A stretch of 31,158 nucleotides of DNA. Origin: Candidatus Treponema excrementipullorum. GTDB lineage: Bacteria > Spirochaetota > Spirochaetia > Treponematales > Treponemataceae. The position numbers and the translations under genes were made by a program. The notes under the pieces were generated by a model. The model was given only the letters and a program-made list of their open reading frames with translations. It made no database searches and was not told where the DNA came from. The stretch covers positions 1-31,158 of the forward strand of contig JAHLFV010000207.1 in NCBI GenBank assembly GCA_018883625.1, written 5' to 3'. Below are positions 14,701-22,554 of the stretch, piece after piece (the stretch's first letter is position 1; the number at the start of each line of letters is the position of its first letter).

Positions 14701-14978
14701 ATTTTAAGTTTCTGTAATAAGTTACTGCATTTCCAAGTTTTACTAATAGAGATGCAGTTTTAAATTGATTTTGCTCTATCACTACGACTTTTCTCCTAAA
14801 ATGTGTGTATGTACTGTTCAGATTGATTTCCATGTATGTTTTGCTTATGTGTACAGGTAATTTTTAGAACAAGTATACTTTGAAATACATCGCATAAGAT
14901 GTATCTTATGCGACATATTTTATATCATAAGATCTTTTTTTTACAAGGGATTTTTTAGTATTAGTAAGCTTAAAATTT
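14701..14978. other. Non-coding stretch with palindrome; possible gene debris
   Basis: This 278-nt gap lies between the broken MATE-kinase remnant and the NSS symporter. On the minus strand there is an ATG-opened frame of 46 codons (14693-14833) that overlaps the remnant's start. Its peptide has no family I recognise and no ribosome site, so I do not call it. A tight palindrome lies at 14891-14912. I see no convincing terminator for the symporter and no tRNA. Confidence 0.5.
14891..14912. repeat. 22-bp palindrome with a third half-site
   Basis: CGCATAAGAT-GT-ATCTTATGCG is a perfect 10-bp inverted repeat with a 2-bp centre. A further TCATAAGAT copy follows at 14925-14933 in the same orientation as the left arm. 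The 2-bp centre and lack of a T-run argue for a protein-binding site rather than a terminator. No gene start is near enough to assign a target. Confidence 0.6.
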
Positions 14979-16307
14979 TCAGAAAGAAATTTTCATACTT
15001 AAAGCTACAAGACACAATATCAGGGCTAAAGGTACGTATACATATCGACCTATATAATACCATGGATTTCCGTGTTTTCTGGTAGTACCCTTATTTATTT
15101 CTTCTAAAAGGAGTTCTTTTTTCATAATCCAAAACCATGATATGGCACCTAAAGTAGCCCCGATAGGGATGATATAGATGGAAACTATGTCCATCCAAGG
15201 ACCCCAACTTGATATAGCTTCCATATTGATACCTATTCCCACACAGATAATACAAAGTAAAATCAAAACAGCATTGCGACTGAGCTTTGTGTACTTGTGT
15301 TGTAAAGATTCTCCTACAGCTTCAAACATATTTTGTAAGGAGCTAACTCCTGCAAATACCATAGCTGTATATAAAAAGATCGCAAATAGCTGTCCAAAGG
15401 GAATGTCTTGCAGAATACGAGGCAATGTTACAAACAAAAGGGCTGGTCCGGCACCGATATCCAAATTATAAGCAAAGCAAGCGGGAATAATTACTAAAGC
15501 TGCCACCAAAGCTGCCAGCGTATCGAAAATCGCTGTCCGTATGGCTACTTTTACTATATCTTCTTTTTCGTCTAAGTAGGCACCATAGACGATCATTCCA
15601 CTACCGGTAACAGAAAGGGAGAAAAAAGCTTGCCCCATAGCCCAAAGCCACACCATTGGATTTTTCAATTGCTCCCAGTGGGGAGTAAACATAAATCTAT
15701 ATCCTTCCATGGCTCCCGGCAAAAAAGCTACACGTATAGCTAAAATCAGAAAAATAATAAAGAAAAGAGGCATCATGATTTTATTGCTTTTTTCTATGCT
15801 TTTTGCTCCCAGTAACAGAGTCAGCAAAGTTCCTATTACTACAATTGCGTGATAGGGTATAACGCTGTATCCTTTGTTTGCAAAACTGTTGAACCAAGTT
15901 TGAGTATCTACTTGCATCAATTCTCCCGTAAGAGAATTAAAAAATGCTTTCAGTATATATGAAATAATTATTGCGTATCCCAAGGCAATACACAGGGAAC
16001 CCATAAGTGGCAACCACCCTAAAACTTCACCGGGAGTTGTAAGTTTTGTACTCCTTGTTGACCAAGCTTTTTTATATGATCCAAGGGTTCCCGTACGGGC
16101 ATGACGTCCCACCGCATATTCAGCAGACAATCCTACCACGGAAAAGAGAGCGACAAAAAAAAGATACAACAGTAAAAAAGCACTGCCACCGTTAGTGCCC
16201 ATTTTTGCCGGGAATCCCCATACGTTTGCCATTCCCACTGCTGAACCTACCGCTGAAAGAATAAATCCCCAATGACTGCCAAAATTTTTATGGGATTTGT
16301 GCTTCAT
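14979..16307 (-). CDS. Neurotransmitter:sodium symporter (NSS/SNF) family transporter
   Basis: A sodium-coupled amino-acid importer with the LeuT fold, about 11 membrane helices in 442 aa. TM1 carries the family signature in the form WGFILSAVGSAVGMANVWGFP (13-33), and the GTNGGSAFLLLYL stretch follows it. TM6 with the unwound GSGMIVYG segment is also seen. One oddity: Gly31 stands where LeuT and most relatives have the extracellular-gate Arg (NVWRFP). GTG at 16310 directly precedes the chosen ATG, and GAGG lies 6 or 9 nt upstream respectively, so either is possible. The gene follows the cysteine desulfidase gene by about 70 nt but has its own strong promoter. Substrate is not determined by the sequence; cysteine or another small neutral amino acid fits the neighbour. 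Confidence 0.93.
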   Translation of the reverse strand: MKHKSHKNFGSHWGFILSAVGSAVGMANVWGFPAKMGTNGGSAFLLLYLFFVALFSVVGLSAEYAVGRHARTGTLGSYKKAWSTRSTKLTTPGEVLGWLPLMGSLCIALGYAIIISYILKAFFNSLTGELMQVDTQTWFNSFANKGYSVIPYHAIVVIGTLLTLLLGAKSIEKSNKIMMPLFFIIFLILAIRVAFLPGAMEGYRFMFTPHWEQLKNPMVWLWAMGQAFFSLSVTGSGMIVYGAYLDEKEDIVKVAIRTAIFDTLAALVAALVIIPACFAYNLDIGAGPALLFVTLPRILQDIPFGQLFAIFLYTAMVFAGVSSLQNMFEAVGESLQHKYTKLSRNAVLILLCIICVGIGINMEAISSWGPWMDIVSIYIIPIGATLGAISWFWIMKKELLLEEINKGTTRKHGNPWYYIGRYVYVPLALILCLVALSMKISF

Positions 16308-16332
16308 CACTAACTACCTCTTTTTTTATCCG

Positions 16333-16361
16333 ATTCTATACTGTGAAAATAACTTTGTCAA
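16333..16361 (-). promoter_or_regulatory. Strong promoter for the NSS symporter gene
   Basis: On the minus strand: consensus TTGACA (16356-16361), a 17-nt spacer and TAGAAT (16333-16338). The predicted start is near 16326, giving a short leader that still holds the GAGG ribosome site. It lets the transporter be made independently of the upstream enzyme gene. Confidence 0.72.
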
Positions 16362-16379
16362 ATAAATATCCGGCAGATT

Positions 16380-17663
16380 TTATAACCCAGTCATTATTCG
16401 GATTATTTCCTTGTCGGTTTCTTTCATACCTTCGTGTCCCAAGCGTCCGATGTTTTTAATGGTATTTTCTACTCCCTTGGTGACAATTCCTTCTCCGCCA
16501 TAAAATTCCTGACCGTTTTTGTACATTTTATACCCCAGTAAACCTCCTTCTATGGCTAAAGCTATTTTAGCTGCACAGGAAGGCTTTGCTCCGTCACAGA
16601 TTATGCCAGAAGCAATGGCTAGAGAGTTTACCAATGTATGGGCAATTTCATCATAGCTGCCTCCCTGTAACCAAGCAATGGCAGCTGCCGCAGCGCAGGC
16701 TGCGCTGACGGCTCCGCAGTAGGCGGAAAGCCGTCCGATGCCGGTTTTCAAATGAATTGTCAACAGGTCGGAAAGAGCTACCGCCTGTATTTCTTTTTCC
16801 GGAGAAACCTGTAAATGGCGGGCGTATACAACTACCGGTACACAGGCGGTAATACCTTGATTTCCGCTACCGGACACTATGATGACCGGTAATTCGCAGC
16901 CACTCATCCGGGCATCGGAACCGGCAGCTGCCATTGCCCGTGCCCGTATGTCCACACTGTTACCGCAACTGTGCAATAAAACTTTGCCGATATTTGCTCC
17001 CCAATTATGGGAAATTCCTTCTTCTGCAATGGTATAATTATATTCAATTTGCCGACGGATAAGATGTTCTACATTGTGTAAATTACCGGAATTGATGTAT
17101 TGGAGAATTTTTTCTACCGTTAAAAGACTTCGGTCTGTTAAATTTTGCGAATAATCATCAAAAAGAATTTTTCCGGCTTCCTGAAGCACAATACCGTCTT
17201 TTTCTATGTATGTTATGTTGGTGTGATAGTCACAGATGCGCAATACTACTTTAGAATTTGCTCCTTGAAGGGTAAAAATAATATCAAAAACTTTGTCAGA
17301 ATCTGCCGGTTTCACGGTAATTGATTTACGGGATAGGTATTTTTGAATCTCAATTCTTTGTTCCTGAGAAACTTGAGATATTACTTCCAAAATTTTTGAA
17401 GAATCTCCGGCAATTACCCCGGCGGCAGTTGCTGCTTCTATGCCTTTGAGTCCTTGAGTATTGGGAACTACAACGCTTTTAACATTTTTTATTATGTTAC
17501 CGCTGGCTTCGATAAGTACAGAGAGGGGAAGTTCTCCTAAAATTTCCCGAGCTTTGGCAGATCCGTAGGCAATGGCTATAGGTTCTGTACATCCCATGGC
17601 AGGTAAAAGTTCTTCGTGCAAGATTTGCTCGTAGTTTTTATAAAGAGTCTGTGTTTCTGTCAT
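16380..17663 (-). CDS. cyuA: L-cysteine desulfidase / L-serine dehydratase-alpha-like (CyuA, UPF0597) protein
   Basis: The family contains [4Fe-4S] enzymes that split L-cysteine to pyruvate, ammonia and sulfide. The N-terminus has LLPAMGCTEPIAIAYGSAKA with Cys25. The middle has SGSGNQGITACVPVVVYA. The C-terminal half has AYCGAVSAACAAAAAIAWL and GIICDGAKPSCAAKIALA (Cys356, Cys363), candidate cluster ligands. The longer frame opens at 17726, but that lies upstream of the promoter. ATG 17663 has AAGGA 5 nt upstream and gives MTETQTLYKN, 427 aa, the usual length. The neighbouring sodium symporter recalls the cyuA-transporter pairing of enterobacteria. Serine deamination is the main alternative. 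H2S production from cysteine is a known treponeme trait. Confidence 0.88.
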   Translation of the reverse strand: MTETQTLYKNYEQILHEELLPAMGCTEPIAIAYGSAKAREILGELPLSVLIEASGNIIKNVKSVVVPNTQGLKGIEAATAAGVIAGDSSKILEVISQVSQEQRIEIQKYLSRKSITVKPADSDKVFDIIFTLQGANSKVVLRICDYHTNITYIEKDGIVLQEAGKILFDDYSQNLTDRSLLTVEKILQYINSGNLHNVEHLIRRQIEYNYTIAEEGISHNWGANIGKVLLHSCGNSVDIRARAMAAAGSDARMSGCELPVIIVSGSGNQGITACVPVVVYARHLQVSPEKEIQAVALSDLLTIHLKTGIGRLSAYCGAVSAACAAAAAIAWLQGGSYDEIAHTLVNSLAIASGIICDGAKPSCAAKIALAIEGGLLGYKMYKNGQEFYGGEGIVTKGVENTIKNIGRLGHEGMKETDKEIIRIMTGL

Positions 17664-17697
17664 AGAGGTCCTTCCAATTCTCAAGTCTGTAGGTAGG

Positions 17698-17726
17698 AGT
17701 GTATCATTAAAAGTAGTACTCTGCAA
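17698..17726 (-). promoter_or_regulatory. Promoter of the cysteine desulfidase gene
   Basis: On the minus strand: TTGCAG (17721-17726), a 17-nt spacer and TACACT (17698-17703). Transcription would begin near 17691, about 28 nt before the ATG at 17663. This excludes the longer reading frame as the true protein. Confidence 0.5.
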
Positions 17727-17832
17727 TATTATTTTTTATGAGGAAATATTGTGTTACTTTATAATTATTGTGGAGGATAATTCTTACTATGTGCATGATT
17801 TTCCTTTCTGGAAAAACATTATATACTTTTTC

Positions 17833-17861
17833 TAAGGTTTAATTAAGGTTCTGGTTATACA
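17833..17861 (+). promoter_or_regulatory. Tandem direct-repeat operator/promoter of the efflux regulator gene
   Basis: TAAGGTT occurs at 17833-17839 and 17844-17850, an 11-bp period. Five nt later comes the -10-like TATACA (17856-17861). The repeat covers the -35 region, as expected for activation by an OmpR-family regulator dimer. The same arrangement recurs before the tolC-like gene (19831-19859). It resembles PmrA/QseB-type boxes. Confidence 0.68.
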
Positions 17862-17878
17862 GTGTATTCGAGGTCAAC

Positions 17879-18556
17879 ATGAAATTATTATATGCAGAAG
17901 ATGAAGTCAGTTTGTCAGAGGCTGTAGTAGATATTTTAGAATATCATAAATATTCGGTAGACGCTGTATATGATGGGGAAGAGGCGCTCTCCTATCTTCG
18001 GGTGGAAAAATATGACGGGATAATACTGGATATAATGATGCCGAAACTCAGCGGATTGGAGGTTTTAAAAACTATTCGGGCTGAGGGGTGTAAAACACCG
18101 GTACTTTTATTGACGGCAAAGGGAGAGGTCTCTGACAAAATTGAAGGTTTAGATTTAGGAGCCGATGATTATTTGGCAAAACCCTTTGCTATGGGTGAAT
18201 TATTGGCTCGGGTCAGAGCATTGCTCAGACGCAGAGCCGATTATGTTCCCGATATTTTACAGATAGGCAATGTTTCCCTAAACATGCAAAACTATGAACT
18301 GAGAGTAAACGAAAAGTCTCTGGTGCTTCCTAATTTGGAGTATAAGTTGATGGAAGTGTTGATGAATAACCGGGGGGTATATATTTCCACCGAAGACTTG
18401 TTAAGGAAGGTATGGGGCTACGATACAGAGACAGAGATCAGTACTGTATGGGTGTATATTAATTATTTGAGAAAAAAATTAGTCGCTTTGGGAGCTAACG
18501 TGGAAATAAAAGCCATGAGAAATGTAGGATATGCCTTGGAGCTCAAAAATGATTAA
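17879..18556 (+). CDS. OmpR/PhoB-family response regulator of the efflux cassette
   Basis: A 225-aa two-component regulator. The receiver domain (1-115) has the acidic pocket EDE at 7-9, phospho-acceptor Asp51 (GIILDIMMPKLSG), Thr79 (LLLTAKG) and Lys101 (YLAKPF). The DNA-binding winged helix runs from about 125 to 222, with LEYKLMEVLMNNRGVYISTEDLL and TVWVYINYLRKKL as the helices and MRNVGYALE as the wing. The sensor kinase follows with an 8-nt overlap, and the efflux genes follow that. Paired TAAGGTT repeats lie before this gene and before the tolC-like gene, suggesting autoregulation and control of the pump. Confidence 0.95.
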   Translation: MKLLYAEDEVSLSEAVVDILEYHKYSVDAVYDGEEALSYLRVEKYDGIILDIMMPKLSGLEVLKTIRAEGCKTPVLLLTAKGEVSDKIEGLDLGADDYLAKPFAMGELLARVRALLRRRADYVPDILQIGNVSLNMQNYELRVNEKSLVLPNLEYKLMEVLMNNRGVYISTEDLLRKVWGYDTETEISTVWVYINYLRKKLVALGANVEIKAMRNVGYALELKND

Positions 18557-19796
18557 ACCTTTACAACGAAAAACGATTTCCACCTCCATGAAAGCGATTA
18601 CTATTCTTTTAGTGGCTTTGCTGACTATATTCAACGGTGCCAATATATATTTTTCTATTCGGGAAACAAACCGTTTGTTAGACAGCCTTTTTGTGGATGT
18701 AATACAGGGCAAAAAAAGACCTCCCGAATCAAGAAATTTTTTAGGAGAAATTTTTTCTTCGGCTCCCAGTAAAAATCACCGATTGTCTTCCATATATTTT
18801 ACTGTAAAGTTAAATGCGTCAGGAGAGGCTGTCAGTGTAAATATAGATAGACTGGGAGCTGAATCTGAAAAAGATGCAGCAAAAAAAGTGTTGGTGTATG
18901 CCCAAAAAGCCTATGAAGAAAAAAAATTGGAAGGATTTTACGATTTTTATAAATTCAAGGGTATTGTACAACCGGAAACAGGTACTAGTTTCTATTTGTT
19001 TTTAGATATTTCGTCTCAAATTTTTTCCTCTATAAGAATCCTGTTTTTGTCTTTTTTTACAGTTGTCGTATGTTGGCTTTTAATGTTTGTATTGGTGTAT
19101 TTCCTTTCAAAAAAAGCTATCCGTCCCCTAGAGGAAAATTTAGAGAAACAGAAGCAATTTGTTACCGACGCCGGTCACGAAATCAAGACTCCTTTGGCAA
19201 TTATTTTATCCAATACAGAAGCCATGGAATTGTATCTGGGGGAAAACAAATGGAGCAAAAATATCAGAAATCAAATAACACGGCTTTCCGGTCTTATGGA
19301 AAATTTATTGACCTTATCAAAAATAGGAGAGATGTCTGTAAGTATTACCCGGGAGAGAACAAATATTTCGGAATTACTTACCCAAATAACCACTATGTTT
19401 CGGGAATCTATGGAACTGAAAAAAATTAATTTTGACCTCAAAGTGCAAAGAGATATATTCTGTCATGTCAATCACGATTTATTTTCCCGACTGTGTTCTA
19501 TTTTGTTGGATAACGCTGTGAAGTATACATCAGAGGGTGGAAAAATCACTGTATGTGGTGAACAAAAAGATAAAGGTGTTGTTCTTGTTTTTTTCAACAC
19601 CTGTGAATCGCTTCCTGCATGTTCGCCGGAAAAACTTTTTGACAGATTTTTTCGGGGAGATAAGGCTCGCACCCAAAAAGAGGGAGGATACGGTATAGGC
19701 TTATCTGCGGCACAGTCTATAGTTGAGGCCCACGGAGGAAAAATTGCGGCAGCATACAAGGAACAAGCTATAGAGTTCACAATAACGCTACCGTAA
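18549..19796 (+). CDS. Membrane sensor histidine kinase of the efflux cassette
   Basis: A 415-aa kinase. TM1 spans about residues 13-33, then a sensor region of about 125 residues outside the membrane, then TM2 (ILFLSFFTVVVCWLLMFVLVYFL). The HisKA domain has the phospho-acceptor His210 in DAGHEIKTPLAI. The ATPase domain has the N box LLDNAVKYTSEGG and a G2 box GYGIGLSAAQSIVEAHGG. The G1 region is atypical, NTCESLP instead of DxGxG, as in some other kinases of this branch. I place the start at ATG 18549, with GGAG 7 nt upstream and an 8-nt overlap with the regulator, rather than the earlier ATG 18531. The signal sensed is unknown; envelope stress or a toxic compound exported by the pump is the natural guess. 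Confidence 0.93.
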   Translation: MIKPLQRKTISTSMKAITILLVALLTIFNGANIYFSIRETNRLLDSLFVDVIQGKKRPPESRNFLGEIFSSAPSKNHRLSSIYFTVKLNASGEAVSVNIDRLGAESEKDAAKKVLVYAQKAYEEKKLEGFYDFYKFKGIVQPETGTSFYLFLDISSQIFSSIRILFLSFFTVVVCWLLMFVLVYFLSKKAIRPLEENLEKQKQFVTDAGHEIKTPLAIILSNTEAMELYLGENKWSKNIRNQITRLSGLMENLLTLSKIGEMSVSITRERTNISELLTQITTMFRESMELKKINFDLKVQRDIFCHVNHDLFSRLCSILLDNAVKYTSEGGKITVCGEQKDKGVVLVFFNTCESLPACSPEKLFDRFFRGDKARTQKEGGYGIGLSAAQSIVEAHGGKIAAAYKEQAIEFTITLP

Positions 19797-19830
19797 GAAC
19801 AGGAAAATTCTGTAATAAAAATGGCTTTTC

Positions 19831-19859
19831 TAAGTTTTTACTAAGGTTGATTTTATATA
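19831..19859 (+). promoter_or_regulatory. Tandem direct-repeat operator/promoter of the efflux operon
   Basis: TAAGTTT (19831-19837) and TAAGGTT (19842-19848) are spaced by 11 bp. The -10-like TATATA begins exactly 5 nt after the second copy (19854-19859). Sequence and geometry match the site before the regulator gene at 17833-17861. An alternative is an ordinary AT-rich promoter, but the repeat match is hard to ascribe to chance. Confidence 0.68.
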
Positions 19860-19895
19860 TTTTTATCATAATTATTTGAAGGAGTTATCTGCATT

Positions 19896-21353
19896 ATGAA
19901 AAAAGCTACACCGGTTTGTTTTTCAAAACCAGTGATTTTACTATGTCTGTTTCTGACGTGTTCTTCTTTGTGGGGACAGACAGACACTATCGAAGATAAC
20001 GTATATTCTGTTGAAGAATTACTGGCCGGTTATATTGCACATGATTCGGAAATACAATGGCTTTTGATTCAATTGGAAAAATCGCAGTTAAGTAAAAAGT
20101 CTGCGGATATTTCAAGCGGATTTAATGTAAATTTGTCTACGGGAAATTTTACCATGAGTGCTGATACCATGAAGTTAGTACCTTCAGTTTCTGTTTCAGT
20201 TCCCAAATGGAATAATGTCTCTGTTTCGGCATCTGTACCTGTCAATATTGTCAATGAAAATGATAAGACACAACTTGAAGGAGCATCCGTATCGGTGGGG
20301 GCAGACATTATCGGCGGTTCCGGTAAACAAACTCAGTTAAGTATTTTGACGGCAGAGCGTTCTTTGCTGGAAGCTCAACGGGCAATTGAAAATCGGGCTT
20401 TGTCTGCAGAGAAAGAATTTTATACCACGCTGAAAAACATTTATTCCCAATATGGCAATGTGTTAACAGCTCAGGATGATGTATACGACAAACAAATTGA
20501 TTTGGAAACCGTACGGATTGGCGGTTATAGTACTTCATCTTCCAGTTATAGAACTGCAGAACTGGAATTAATGACAGCAGAAAGAAAAGTTTTGCAACTT
20601 GAACGAGAATTGCAACGATCTTTGAATTTGTTTGCCAAAGATTGTGGGTTAAGTATGGGGGTATTGACTGTTGATACTTTACCTATGGTAGATACTGTAG
20701 TAATTCAGTCTGGAATTTTAGATGGTCCCTATACAGATACGTTGGAAAATTTCTCTGCCATGGACAGCGCTCAGTGGAATTTAACTTCTGATCAATTGTC
20801 AAAAGAAGCTGCCGGGATGGTAACTTTATCTGCTCAAGTCGGATATACTTATAAAAATCAACTGCAGAAAGGCAGTGATACAATAGATGTGGGAGTAACA
20901 TTAAACACTTTTGGAGCTAATTTAAAAGGCGGTCTGACATTTCCCGTAACAGGAGATTCAAAAGTTCCTTCTGCCCAACTTTCTTTGTCTTGGTCTCCCG
21001 ACTCCATGAGAGAGCAGTCAATTCAGCAAAAGCAAAATACACTAAACGTAGAATTGGCCCAATTAAAAATAGCCGATGCAGAGGAAGAATATTATTTGGC
21101 TTTGGAAGCAAATGAATTAACATGGACAGATTTGATGTGGAATCGACAAGTTAAATCAGAAGAGTATGCTTTGTATGAGCAGTTGGCGTCAGATACAGAG
21201 ACGTGGTACAAACAGGGGTTGGTATCCGAGACGGACTACCGTCGGGCAATGACAAACAGAGACAACGCTTTATTGCAAACCTATTTAAGTGATATTGATT
21301 TAATTCTTAATTCTATCGAAACAAAACAAATGTTTATACAGGAGACAAAATAA
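19896..21353 (+). CDS. TolC-family outer-membrane efflux protein
   Basis: The 485-aa protein is an exported outer-membrane factor forming the exit duct of a tripartite pump. The signal peptide ends near SSLWGQT (about residue 28). Two TolC-like halves can be followed. In each, a strand-rich, Ser/Val-alternating part (VSVSVPKWNNVSVSASVPV; KVPSAQLSLSWSPDS) is followed by long amphipathic helices (LLEAQRAIENRALSAEKEFY; LNVELAQLKIADAEEEYYLAL). The late YEQLASDTETWYKQGLVSETDYRRA stretch is typical of the family. Similarity within the family is loose, so naming rests partly on context with the fusion protein and ABC genes. AAGGAG lies 11 nt before the ATG. The adaptor gene starts 1 nt after its stop. 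Confidence 0.87.
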   Translation: MKKATPVCFSKPVILLCLFLTCSSLWGQTDTIEDNVYSVEELLAGYIAHDSEIQWLLIQLEKSQLSKKSADISSGFNVNLSTGNFTMSADTMKLVPSVSVSVPKWNNVSVSASVPVNIVNENDKTQLEGASVSVGADIIGGSGKQTQLSILTAERSLLEAQRAIENRALSAEKEFYTTLKNIYSQYGNVLTAQDDVYDKQIDLETVRIGGYSTSSSSYRTAELELMTAERKVLQLERELQRSLNLFAKDCGLSMGVLTVDTLPMVDTVVIQSGILDGPYTDTLENFSAMDSAQWNLTSDQLSKEAAGMVTLSAQVGYTYKNQLQKGSDTIDVGVTLNTFGANLKGGLTFPVTGDSKVPSAQLSLSWSPDSMREQSIQQKQNTLNVELAQLKIADAEEEYYLALEANELTWTDLMWNRQVKSEEYALYEQLASDTETWYKQGLVSETDYRRAMTNRDNALLQTYLSDIDLILNSIETKQMFIQETK

Positions 21354-21354
21354 C

Positions 21355-22440
21355 ATGAGTACAAAAAACAAAAAGAAACGCAGTATACCGATTATCATTA
21401 TATGCATTATTGTAGTACTTGTAGGTGTAGCTTTATTTGTCTTTTCGGGATTTAAAAAAACTACGGATTCTGCCAATGTTACTTACAGAGTCATACAAGA
21501 AACTGTTAAGGACGTTATAGAGGTTTCCGGTACTGTGGAAGCGGCTCAGTCTCAAAATTTACAGATTGCCGGTACAGGAACTGTAATTGGAGTGTATGCC
21601 TCTGTAGGCGATACAGTAAAAAAAGGTCAGGTTTTGGTAGAACTTGATAAAACCGAACAAAAATATGAACTGGCAAAATTGGAAAATACCATAGCTCAAA
21701 CCAGACTTACCGGCAGTCCCAAAGATTTGGAAGTACTGTTGTTGCAACAGGATTCCTTGGAAAAAAAATTACAGGACAGAGAAATTATAGCAAATTTTGA
21801 CGGTGTATTGGCTGATTTTTCCGTTTCTGTAGGGGATTATTTGGAAGCAAAAGATTCTGTAGGTACGCTTGTTGAAAGAAGCTATTTGAAAGCTTATGTG
21901 GAAGTTGTGGAAACTGATGCGCCTAAGTTGTCTGCCGGTCAAAAGGTATACTGTTCTTTTCCGGCTTATCCCCAAGAGGTTTTGGAGGGAACGGTTGTTG
22001 CATATCCTGCTGTAGGGACGTTGACTTCCCGAGGAGCTTCTATTGTAGAGGTTGAAATCAGAATTGACAATACACCGGATGTTATTTTGCCAAATTATTC
22101 CTTTACAGGAGAAATAGAGATTAGTCCCACAGAAATAGTAACTCTGGTTTCAAATGCTGCAATCGGTAGGGAAAATAACCAAATGTTTGTGGAAAAAATC
22201 GTCGGATCTTCTACAGAAAAGATATTTATAACAGGGGAATCCTACGGTTCAGGTTATATAAAAATTACCGAGGGCAATTTACAGCCGGGGGATGTACTTA
22301 AAGCTCAAAGTACAGGAAAAGTATCCGGTACTATGCCCGGAGATTTTAGAGTGAATGCCGGTTCTTCCGGGGGAACGGGAAATTCCAGAGGCGTACCGAC
22401 GGGAGGCGCTATGATTATGCCGGGACCGAGAGCTCGATAA
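21355..22440 (+). CDS. Periplasmic adaptor (membrane-fusion protein, MacA/HlyD type)
   Basis: A 361-aa adaptor linking the inner-membrane pump to the TolC-like duct. It has a basic N-terminus (KKKRS), one membrane anchor at about residues 9-31, and a split lipoyl domain: AGTGTVIGVYASVGDTVKKGQVLVELD and IIANFDGVLADFSVSVGDYL. Between the two halves lies a rather short helical hairpin (about 55 residues) with only a brief coiled-coil. Beta-barrel and membrane-proximal domains follow (LKAYVEVVETDAPKLSAGQ; VSNAAIGRENNQMFV). The last 30 residues are a Gly/Pro/Ser-rich tail, unusual for the family. An AGGAG ribosome site lies inside the end of the preceding gene. Confidence 0.93.
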   Translation: MSTKNKKKRSIPIIIICIIVVLVGVALFVFSGFKKTTDSANVTYRVIQETVKDVIEVSGTVEAAQSQNLQIAGTGTVIGVYASVGDTVKKGQVLVELDKTEQKYELAKLENTIAQTRLTGSPKDLEVLLLQQDSLEKKLQDREIIANFDGVLADFSVSVGDYLEAKDSVGTLVERSYLKAYVEVVETDAPKLSAGQKVYCSFPAYPQEVLEGTVVAYPAVGTLTSRGASIVEVEIRIDNTPDVILPNYSFTGEIEISPTEIVTLVSNAAIGRENNQMFVEKIVGSSTEKIFITGESYGSGYIKITEGNLQPGDVLKAQSTGKVSGTMPGDFRVNAGSSGGTGNSRGVPTGGAMIMPGPRAR

Positions 22441-22457
22441 ACACTCGATAACGGTAA

Positions 22458-22507
22458 ACCTTGGAACACAGAGAGGGGAGCGTTTTCCCCGATGGGAAAG
22501 CCAAGGT
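22458..22507 (+). other. Structured intergenic hairpin inside the efflux operon
   Basis: ACCTTGG (22458-22464) pairs with CCAAGGT (22501-22507). Inside it GGGGA (22475-22479) pairs with TCCCC (22486-22490). No T-run follows, so it is not a standard terminator. It lies between the adaptor and ATPase genes and could be an mRNA stability or processing element that sets their ratio. Confidence 0.5.
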
Positions 22508-22554
22508 ACTTTATGCCTCATTATGTATAGATAAGATACAAGGGATAAAATTGT

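Noticed and set aside
14693..14833. A 46-codon minus-strand ORF upstream of the MATE-kinase remnant
   Set aside because: No recognised family, no ribosome site; it could be debris of the broken gene in another frame but I cannot support it as a gene.
14891..14912. Palindrome considered as terminator of the NSS symporter gene
   Set aside because: It has a 2-bp centre and no T-run on the minus strand, and lies about 70 nt from the stop; an operator is more likely.
17664..17726. Longer N-terminus for the cysteine desulfidase
   Set aside because: It extends upstream of the predicted transcription start and lacks a ribosome site, whereas ATG 17663 has AAGGA 5 nt upstream.
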